From positions 620,001 to 684,000 of the forward strand of contig CAVOZH010000011.1 of NCBI GenBank assembly GCA_963700955.1: a stretch of DNA of 64,000 bases. The letters are read 5' to 3'. The position numbers were made by a program, and so were the translations under genes. The notes beneath the pieces were generated by a model. It was not told where the DNA came from. It was given only the letters and a program-made list of their open reading frames with translations, and ran no database searches. The stretch's first letter is position 1; each line of letters starts with the position of its first letter. Shown in pieces: positions 58,703-64,000 of the stretch. Source of the DNA: Nocardioides_C sp963700955. Its GTDB lineage: Bacteria; Actinomycetota; Actinomycetes; Propionibacteriales; Nocardioidaceae.

Positions 58703-59046
58703 GACCCAAACTGGCTGCGCTCAATAGGGCGGCTTGGTGACCCCAGTTGCGGGGTTTCAAACATGCGCATCAGTGGTTGCGGCCCCTGGACGTCTAGGTA
58801 AAGATGACCCACAGCACACCCGAACGGTTCAAAACGGGGCGTTTTACCAATCCCGGGTCCTCGCCCCTGCCTTGAGTGGTGGATTATCACCTACCTGCAG
58901 ACGATGCGCAGGAAAACAAGACATCTGCAGAAACTTGCACTGCAAACCTATGAGGATGGGTTTTGGTAGTTCTTCCCTGTGGCATGCCTGACACTGGTTA
59001 CCAAGCCACTCATCAGTGGTCAGCACCGACACCAAGAGGATTACCG
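58703..59046 (+). promoter_or_regulatory. long leader/regulatory region of the DTGWGG peptide gene
   Basis: This 344-base stretch carries no convincing gene and is visibly less GC-rich than its surroundings. It holds ACCCC/GGGGT (58740-58755), AAAACG-GGG-CGTTTT (58831-58845), CCACT-CATC-AGTGG (59006-59019) and the 10-base direct repeat CATCAGTGGT (58768 and 59011). No promoter with both boxes stands out. The size is large for a 57-codon gene and suggests complex control. Confidence 0.4.
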
Positions 59047-59220
59047 ATGAAGAAGACGCGAATCGTCGGCAGGATCATTGCCGGAGTGGCCGCCTCGGCT
59101 GTTCTCCTGACCGGAGCACTCGCGGCGTCGCCGGCCCAGGCCAAGGACACCGGCTGGGGTGGCACCACCATCACCGGCAAGAACACCACGTCGGTCGACA
59201 CCGGCTGGGGCGGTGTCTGA
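59047..59220 (+). CDS. secreted DTGWGG-repeat peptide (candidate signal)
   Basis: A 57-residue precursor: a basic start (MKKTRIVGR), a hydrophobic core and a Sec cleavage site at AQA-K (after residue 32), leaving about 25 residues. The mature peptide begins KDTGWGG and ends DTGWGGV, i.e. two copies of DTGWGG 17 residues apart with a Thr/Ser/Asn-rich spacer. It has no cysteine, so is not a typical lanthipeptide or AgrD-like peptide, and no modifying enzyme is adjacent. GAGGA lies upstream of the ATG. It converges on a LuxR-type regulator. Role as an extracellular signal is an inference. Confidence 0.72.
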   Translation: MKKTRIVGRIIAGVAASAVLLTGALAASPAQAKDTGWGGTTITGKNTTSVDTGWGGV

Positions 59221-59351
59221 CAGTAGCTGTACCGACTGACACAAATGCGCCGAAGATGCCTCGGCGCCACAGAGTTTGAGACGAGGACGAACTCAAGCCA
59301 TCCCCCCCGGCTGTTCGATCCCAGCGCCATCCCCCCGGCCCGTCTCAACCC

Positions 59352-59389
59352 GCGAGGGCAGACATGTATCCCACATGATCTGCCCTCGC
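59352..59389. terminator. strong hairpin between peptide gene and LuxR regulator
   Basis: GCGAGGGCAGA (59352-59362) pairs with TCTGCCCTCGC (59379-59389), and inner CATGT/ACATG adds 5 bp across a one-base bulge. It lies between the convergent genes and is probably bidirectional. The remaining 59221-59351 shows nothing recognisable. Confidence 0.65.
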
Positions 59390-59447
59390 CTTATGTTGCA
59401 CGGGGGAGGAAAGACTGTGTGCCTCTGATTCCGAGTGGCAGAAGGCG

Positions 59448-60461
59448 TCAGATTCTCTCGGCGTCGTCGGATACGCCGTTGGCCGTGGATGCTCGGCCCA
59501 TGGCGTGGCCGAGCTGGAACCGGGTCTGAACGCCGTACTCCTCTTTGAGTGCGGCGATGTAGCCGGCGTAGGTGCGCGTACTGACTCCGAGGCGTTTGGC
59601 GCTGGCCGGGTCGCTATGGCCCTCGACGAGCAGTCGAATGGTCATCGCTCGCACGTCGGAGGCGATCGCCTTCTCATTACGGGCTTCATGAGCTGTAAAT
59701 GGCCGCCCGCGTTCCCAAGAGCGGTCGAAGATATCAACGAGATACGCGACAACCGATTTGTCTCGCAATGCGAGGGCAACGTGGTGGTTGTCCGCTCCTG
59801 GGATCACTGCCACCTCGCGATCGACAATGATCAAGCGTCTGAAGAACTCGTCGAGCGTGCGCACCTCCGCGCCGTGGGCGCTCATCTCGGCTACGTACTC
59901 GCGGGTTGCCGGACTCTGCCGCGCCGAGTGCTGGTAGAGGGTGCGCATTCTGACGCCACGGTCCAGCGCGCGCAGGTCTCGTTCTTCCGCCTGTCGCAGT
60001 TCTTCGGCAGGGCGGCGCCCGTAGGGCTGAGCTGCGAGGATTTCGATACGGCAGTCGCTCACCAGCGCCTGTAAGTAGTTGTCGATCTGCGGGAGGCCAC
60101 GGATCTCAGTGATCGGAGCGGCAGCTGACCGGGTCGCACGACGGTAGGTCTGTCCCAGTTGGGAGAAGGTCTCGGCCCACTCCGCCGACTCGTGCAGCAG
60201 ATCCGCACCTTGGCGACTCAGGGGAACGACCACACGGCTCTGGACACTGGCTGGGTCGACCGGGAGGTAATGCGTGCCCGCTTCGTTCGGGACGAGCAGC
60301 CCGATGTCCACCAGGAGTTCGGTGGCGGCATGGAGTTCGCCACCCTCCGCTAGTCGGGGGTCGTCGGTCGGCAGTTGGCCGTGCGCAGCGGCATTGCTGT
60401 AGACGCGGCCCGCGGCCGCCTCCAGCAACTCACGTTGTTCAGGTCCGTACCTGCTCGTCAA
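59448..60461 (-). CDS. LuxR-HTH regulator with PLD/TrmB-like sensor domain
   Basis: A 337-residue protein. The N-terminal part (about 1-95) looks like a degenerate winged helix. The middle (about 105-250; EIRGLPQIDNYLQALVSDCRIEILAAQPYG, LDEFFRRLIIVDREVAVIPG) resembles the TrmB/PLD-like sensor module. The C-terminal LuxR HTH is near residues 275-325 (HSDPASAKRLGVSTRTYAGYIAALKEEYGV). The TTG at 60461 is chosen from GGGAGG upstream and the limited alternatives (TTG at 60509). It converges on the DTGWGG peptide gene and may sense it or a metabolite. Confidence 0.8.
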   Translation of the reverse strand: MTSRYGPEQRELLEAAAGRVYSNAAAHGQLPTDDPRLAEGGELHAATELLVDIGLLVPNEAGTHYLPVDPASVQSRVVVPLSRQGADLLHESAEWAETFSQLGQTYRRATRSAAAPITEIRGLPQIDNYLQALVSDCRIEILAAQPYGRRPAEELRQAEERDLRALDRGVRMRTLYQHSARQSPATREYVAEMSAHGAEVRTLDEFFRRLIIVDREVAVIPGADNHHVALALRDKSVVAYLVDIFDRSWERGRPFTAHEARNEKAIASDVRAMTIRLLVEGHSDPASAKRLGVSTRTYAGYIAALKEEYGVQTRFQLGHAMGRASTANGVSDDAERI

Positions 60462-60478
60462 GGCGACATTGCCTCCCT
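60458..60478 (-). other. three-codon mini-ORF overlapping the LuxR gene start
   Basis: On the minus strand GGGAGG (60477-60472) precedes ATG-TCG-CCT-TGA (60469-60458); its stop overlaps the TTG start at 60461-60459. This allows stop/start coupling of the regulator's rare TTG initiation to the mini-ORF. Confidence 0.35.
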
Positions 60479-60549
60479 CTCCCCCAAAAGGAGAGTATGC
60501 CCCAGCCAATTGAACAGGGCCATCAGCAGTAACACGTGTCCCAGGACGG

Positions 60550-60585
60550 ACGAAGGCCCCATCCGGGAACGGATGGGGCCTTCGT
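60550..60585. terminator. very stable hairpin terminator of pckG
   Basis: A perfect stem of about 16 bp around GGAA (core GAAGGCCCCATCCG 60552-60565 with CGGATGGGGCCTTC 60570-60583), immediately downstream of the pckG stop on the minus strand. No T-run follows. Confidence 0.7.
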
Positions 60586-60602
60586 GAGTCGCTCGGTGTC
60601 GT

Positions 60603-62444
60603 TTACTCCGTGGCGCCGAGACGCGCCTTGAGACCGTCGAGCTCGGTCCAGAGGACAGCCGGCAGGTTGTCGCCGAACTTCTCGAACCATTCGGTGATCT
60701 GCGGGATCTCGGCCTTCCACTCCTCGACGTCGACCGTGAGGGCCGCCTCGAGCTGCTCCGGGGTCATGTCCAGGCCCTCGGTGTCGAGCGCCTCGGGAGT
60801 GGGCACGTGGCCGATCGGCGTCTCGACGGCCTCAGCCTGGCCGTCCATGCGCTCCACGACCCACTTGAGCACGCGGCTGTTCTCGCCGAAGCCCGGCCAG
60901 AGAAAGCCGCCCTCCTCGTCGCGCCGGAACCAGTTGACGTAGAAGATCTTCGGCAGCTTGGCGGCGTCGTTGTCCTTGCCGACGGTGATCCAGTGGTTGA
61001 AGTAGTCGCCGGCGTTGTAGCCGATGAACGGCAGCATCGCCATCGGGTCGCGACGGACGACACCGACCGCGCCGGTGGCCGCAGCGGTGGTCTCGCTCGA
61101 CAGGGTCGCACCCATGAACGTGCCGTGGGTCCAGTCGCGGGCCTCGGTGACCAACGGGATGGTGGTCTTGCGACGTCCGCCGAAGAGGATCGCGTCGATC
61201 GGGACACCCTTGGGGTCGTCGTACTCCGGTGCCAGGATCGGGCACTGCTTGATCGGGGTGCAGTAGCGGCTGTTCGGGTGGCTGGAGAGCTCGCCGGAGT
61301 CCGGCGTCCAGTCCTCACCCTTCCAGGACTTCGCGTGGGCCGGCATGTTCTCCAGGCCCTCCCACCAGACGTCGCCGTCGTCGGTGAGGGCGACGTTGGT
61401 GAAGACCGAGTTGCCGATGTCGATGGTGCGCATGGCGTTCGGGTTGGTCTGCTCGTTGGTGCCCGGCGCGACGCCGAAGAAGCCGAACTCGGGGTTGACC
61501 GCGTAGAGGCGGCCGTCCTCGCCGATCCGCATCCAGGCGATGTCGTCGCCGAGGGTCTCCACCTTCCAGCCCGGGATGGTCGGGGCCAGCATGGCGAGGT
61601 TGGTCTTGCCACAGGCGCTCGGGAACGCGGCGGCGACGTACTTCACGACGCCCTCGGGGCTGGTGAGCTTGAGGATCAGCATGTGCTCGGCGAGCCAGCC
61701 CTCGTCGCGGGCCATGACCGAGGCGATGCGGAGCGCGTAGCACTTCTTGCCGAGGAGGGCGTTGCCGCCGTAGCCGGAGCCGTAGGACCAGATCGCGCGC
61801 TCCTCGGGGAACTGCACGATGTACTTGGTGTCGCTGCACGGCCAGGCGACGTCCTGCTGGCCCGGCTCGAGCGGCATGCCGACCGAGTGGAGGGCCGGGA
61901 CGAACGTGGCGTCGACCTCTTCCATGCGGCGGAGGACGTTGGTGCCCATGCGCGCCATGACTCGCATGGAGGCCACGACGTACGCCGAGTCGGTGATCTC
62001 GACGCCGAACATCGGGCTCTCGGCCTCGAGGTGACCCATCACGAAGGGGATGACGTACATCGTCCGGCCCCGCATCGACCCCCGGTAGAGGTCGGTCATG
62101 ATGGCCTTCATCGCGTCCGGGGCCATCCAGTTGTTGGTGGGCCCGGCGTCCTTCTCGTCGACGGAGCAGATGTAGGTGCGGTCCTCGACGCGCGCCACGT
62201 CGGTGGGGTCCGAGGCCGCCCAGAACGAGTTGGGCTTCTTCTCCTCGTCGAGCCGCACGAAGGTGCCGGTCTCGACGAGGGCGTCGGTGAGCTGTACCCA
62301 CTCCTCGTCGGAGCCGGTGCACCAGTGGACGTTGTCCGGCTGGGTGAGCTCGGCGACCTCGTTCACCCAGCTCAGGATCCCCTGGTGGGTCGTGGGTGCG
62401 CTCTGGTTGGTATCGCTGTCGATCGACGCAGTTTCGGCGGTCAT
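60603..62444 (-). CDS. pckG: phosphoenolpyruvate carboxykinase (GTP)
   Basis: A 613-residue GTP-type PEPCK with the kinase loop FPSACGKTNLAML (including the reactive Cys), metal/GTP motif LGDDIAWMRIGEDGRLYAVNPEFGFFGVAPGT, and NWFRRDEEGGFLWPGFGENSRVLKW. It converts oxaloacetate and GTP to PEP for gluconeogenesis. The ATG at 62444 (MTAETASID) is the start. A GTGA-N6-TCAC dyad about 175 bases upstream may bring CRP/GlxR-type control. Confidence 0.96.
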   Translation of the reverse strand: MTAETASIDSDTNQSAPTTHQGILSWVNEVAELTQPDNVHWCTGSDEEWVQLTDALVETGTFVRLDEEKKPNSFWAASDPTDVARVEDRTYICSVDEKDAGPTNNWMAPDAMKAIMTDLYRGSMRGRTMYVIPFVMGHLEAESPMFGVEITDSAYVVASMRVMARMGTNVLRRMEEVDATFVPALHSVGMPLEPGQQDVAWPCSDTKYIVQFPEERAIWSYGSGYGGNALLGKKCYALRIASVMARDEGWLAEHMLILKLTSPEGVVKYVAAAFPSACGKTNLAMLAPTIPGWKVETLGDDIAWMRIGEDGRLYAVNPEFGFFGVAPGTNEQTNPNAMRTIDIGNSVFTNVALTDDGDVWWEGLENMPAHAKSWKGEDWTPDSGELSSHPNSRYCTPIKQCPILAPEYDDPKGVPIDAILFGGRRKTTIPLVTEARDWTHGTFMGATLSSETTAAATGAVGVVRRDPMAMLPFIGYNAGDYFNHWITVGKDNDAAKLPKIFYVNWFRRDEEGGFLWPGFGENSRVLKWVVERMDGQAEAVETPIGHVPTPEALDTEGLDMTPEQLEAALTVDVEEWKAEIPQITEWFEKFGDNLPAVLWTELDGLKARLGATE

Positions 62445-62616
62445 GGCCTACGGGTTCCCTCTCGCGCGTCCGGAATGCGGAGAGCCGCATCCGGCCATCG
62501 AGCGTGTCGATGGGGTGTCGTGGAGTTGGTTTTGGTGTGGATCGCCGCCTCGTTGCAGCGATCTTTTGGAATTGCCGACGTACGCCGAACGGTTGCCCGG
62601 CGCAGCAGGGGTGCTA

Positions 62617-62630
62617 GTGAATGTACTCAC
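62617..62630. promoter_or_regulatory. CRP/GlxR-like half-palindrome upstream of pckG
   Basis: GTGAATGTACTCAC keeps the GTGA-N6-TCAC core of CRP/GlxR sites but not the outermost T/A pair. It lies 173-186 bases before the pckG start in a region otherwise without genes (62445-62805). Confidence 0.45.
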
Positions 62631-62805
62631 GTGCATAAGGGGCGGCTATTGGATCGATCAACGAGTGTGACCTGGGTCCCGAAACGCACTAGCCCCAACG
62701 GGTCAGGCGACCTGGCTCATGCCGGTGTTTGACTGAATGGGTTGGGGGCTGGTCGAACACCCCCAGCATTCTCGCGACGGCGACAACAACCCCGTGGAGC
62801 GAGTC

Positions 62806-63033
62806 ATGCACATTCCGATGCAACGAGGAGACTCTCTCACTACACCTGTCCGGGGCGACCACGCGGTCGTGCTGGGCGCGAGCATGAGCGGGCTTCTTGC
62901 GGCGCGGGTCCTCGCGGAGCACTTCGCCCAGGTCACGATCGTGGAGCGCGACCGGCTTAGGCTCCATCACCGTCGTACCGACTCCGCGTCGGAGCTGGCG
63001 GTGGCTGCGGGGAAAGGATGGACGTGGCCATGA
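62806..63033 (+). pseudogene. truncated FAD-dependent monooxygenase (N-terminal remnant)
   Basis: The frame from the ATG at 62806 encodes a dinucleotide-binding start, GDHAVVLGASMSGLLAARVLAEHF followed by TIVERDRL, the classic FAD fold (GxSxxG and the acidic strand end). Similarity stops around 62955, and the remaining 25 residues are unrelated before a stop at 63033. Full-length relatives have 400 or more residues. It runs into the start of the alpha/beta hydrolase, which suggests a deletion junction. Confidence 0.6.
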
Positions 63034-63872
63034 CAGAGGCTGTAGCCGAGTCGGTGCTCGTGGTCGCCGGCATCCGCACCCCGTTGATCAGTGCGGGTGA
63101 CCCTGCTGCGAGGGAGGCCGTGGTCTTCGTGCACGGCAACCCGGGCTCCTCGCGGGACTGGGTCGACCTGGTCGGGGCGGTCGGCCCGCACGCCCGCGCA
63201 CTCGCGTGGGACGCGCCTGGCTTCGGACGGGCCGACAAGCCGGCCGACTTCGAGTACACCGTCGAGGGGTATGCCGGCTTCATCGGCCGGGTGCTCGTGG
63301 CTCTCGGGGTGGAGCGAGCGCACCTCGTGCTGCACGACTTCGGTGCGCCGTGGGGTCTGCGCTGGGCGGTCGGGCACCCCGACAAGTTCGCGAGCGTGGT
63401 GCTCCTGAACATGGGTGTCCTGATCGACTACAAGTGGCACGTGCTCGCGAAGATCTGGCGTACGCCGGGGGTCGGTGAGCTCTTCATGGCCACGACGACC
63501 CGCCCGGCGTGGCGGATGATGGCCAAGGTCGGGAACCCGCGTCCGCTGCCGCCGGAGTACGTCGACCGGTTGTATGACGACTTCGACACCTCGACGCGCA
63601 AGGCGGTGCTCAAGCTCTACCGGGCCACTCCCGCCGCTGAGCTGGGGTGGGGGTCCGCGCAGCTGCGCCAGCTCGACCGGCCGGCCCTCGTCGTGTGGGG
63701 CCTCAAGGATCCCTACATCCCGGTGGAGCAGGCGGAGCTCCAGCGGGTGAGCTTCCCGCATGCCGAGGTGCACATCCTCGAGGACAGCGGCCACTGGCCG
63801 TTCATGGACAACCCCGAGCGCGTGCGGGAGCTGGTGGTGCCGTTCCTGCAGGGGGTCACGGCGTCCGCTTGA
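63018..63872 (+). CDS. alpha/beta hydrolase (haloalkane dehalogenase/epoxide hydrolase type)
   Basis: A 284-residue alpha/beta hydrolase. The oxyanion motif HGNPGSS is at residues 39-45. The nucleophile is D107 in LHDFGAPWG (Asp instead of Ser, the hallmark of dehalogenases and epoxide hydrolases), with an acid in GLKDPYIP and a His in EDSGHWPF. The cap has several aromatic residues. The start is ATG at 63018 or 63030 (MTEAVAESV). The substrate is unknown. The remaining 63873-64000 has no gene; TAAACT at 63983-63988 could be a -10 for something beyond the edge. Confidence 0.88.
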   Translation: MDVAMTEAVAESVLVVAGIRTPLISAGDPAAREAVVFVHGNPGSSRDWVDLVGAVGPHARALAWDAPGFGRADKPADFEYTVEGYAGFIGRVLVALGVERAHLVLHDFGAPWGLRWAVGHPDKFASVVLLNMGVLIDYKWHVLAKIWRTPGVGELFMATTTRPAWRMMAKVGNPRPLPPEYVDRLYDDFDTSTRKAVLKLYRATPAAELGWGSAQLRQLDRPALVVWGLKDPYIPVEQAELQRVSFPHAEVHILEDSGHWPFMDNPERVRELVVPFLQGVTASA

Positions 63873-64000
63873 GGCTGGGCGCCGGGTCCGCGTTGTGAAG
63901 GGGCCTGCGCGGTGGGGGGACTGGCGGACCGGCGTGCGCGAGGCCACCTTGGGCCGATTTCGTCTTGGTGAAGGCGGCACGCTAAACTCTCCGAGGCCCA

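Noticed and set aside
58734..58991. Additional small gene in the leader of the DTGWGG peptide
   Set aside because: The frame has no ribosome site, atypical amino-acid use and crosses several dyads; treated as untranslated.
59047..59220. DTGWGG peptide as a lanthipeptide or AgrD-type precursor
   Set aside because: It has no cysteine and a normal Sec signal peptide, and no LanM/LanB/AgrB-like gene is nearby.
60807..62732. 641-codon plus-strand frame opposite pckG
   Set aside because: An antisense shadow of a highly conserved enzyme gene; it has no recognisable motif.

Overview
The window is about 64 kb of very GC-rich DNA with many GTG starts, dense gene packing and recurrent TAnnnT boxes 6-8 bases before start codons (a leaderless-transcript layout). 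Together with a GTP-type PEP carboxykinase, a bacterial proteasome activator (Bpa), a wax ester synthase/DGAT, an F420-type (Ddn-like) oxidoreductase and a mycobacterial-Sdh1-like succinate dehydrogenase, this points to a high-GC actinobacterium, probably a Nocardioides-like soil organism. It reads as ordinary chromosome: there is no phage, transposase, CRISPR array or rRNA. Two serine tRNAs are present.

Layout. 1-6.1 kb: two paralogous M15-like peptidase proteins flank an MDR oxidoreductase, a small GNAT, a tandem ABM-like protein and an M13 metallopeptidase. 6.2-11.5 kb: a DHA2 drug exporter, glutathione peroxidase, a LysR regulator divergent from an EamA/RhtA-like exporter across tandem palindromes, and an alanine/serine-glyoxylate aminotransferase. 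11.6-17.1 kb: a TetR-controlled acyl-CoA carboxylase (beta, then alpha with its biotin domain) plus hydroxymethylglutaryl-CoA lyase, i.e. a leucine/isovalerate catabolic cluster with two matching operators. 17-24.7 kb: sulfotransferase-like protein, EcsC-like protein, aat, Fpg/Nei glycosylase, a small conserved protein, an AAA-type ATPase, GDPD, an RsbW-like kinase and a DUF5926/SEC-C protein, then a candidate tiny sRNA. 25-33 kb: shortened tyrosine phosphatase, GNAT, MFS-MarR pair, Nudix, arginine deiminase, TMEM165/GDT1-like transporter and larC-larB. 33-43.5 kb: pheA, DUF4446, DUF5994, VOC, C45 peptidase, Ddn-like protein, PAP2-diacylglycerol kinase fusion, WS/DGAT, serS and two tandem HAD phosphatases. 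43.6-49.7 kb: Sdh1-type succinate dehydrogenase operon ending in a pterin dehydratase, Bpa, a quinone oxidoreductase and DUF6457. 49.8-58.7 kb: GntR-DUF1648 operon with its own operator, mobA-like transferase, nitrilase family amidase, Pro-rich membrane protein, a secreted protein/lipoprotein pair, a small BCCP, two tRNA-Ser genes and a membrane metallophosphoesterase.

58.7-60.5 kb is the most unusual part. A 57-residue secreted peptide, whose 25-residue mature part carries two DTGWGG motifs, lies behind a 340-base leader and converges on a LuxR-HTH regulator that has a separate sensor-like domain. This looks like a candidate peptide-signalling pair. The window closes with pckG (with a CRP/GlxR-like half-palindrome upstream), a truncated FAD-monooxygenase remnant and an alpha/beta hydrolase of the haloalkane dehalogenase/epoxide hydrolase type.

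Regulatory DNA is unusually legible here. Palindromic operators can be assigned next to LysR, TetR, MarR and GntR regulators, one perfect CRP-type site lies at 56378-56395, and two loci (21.1 kb and 47.7 kb) carry CTAG/CTAAG motifs phased at about 10 bp. All functional names rest on reading motifs and family resemblance by eye; no database search was run.
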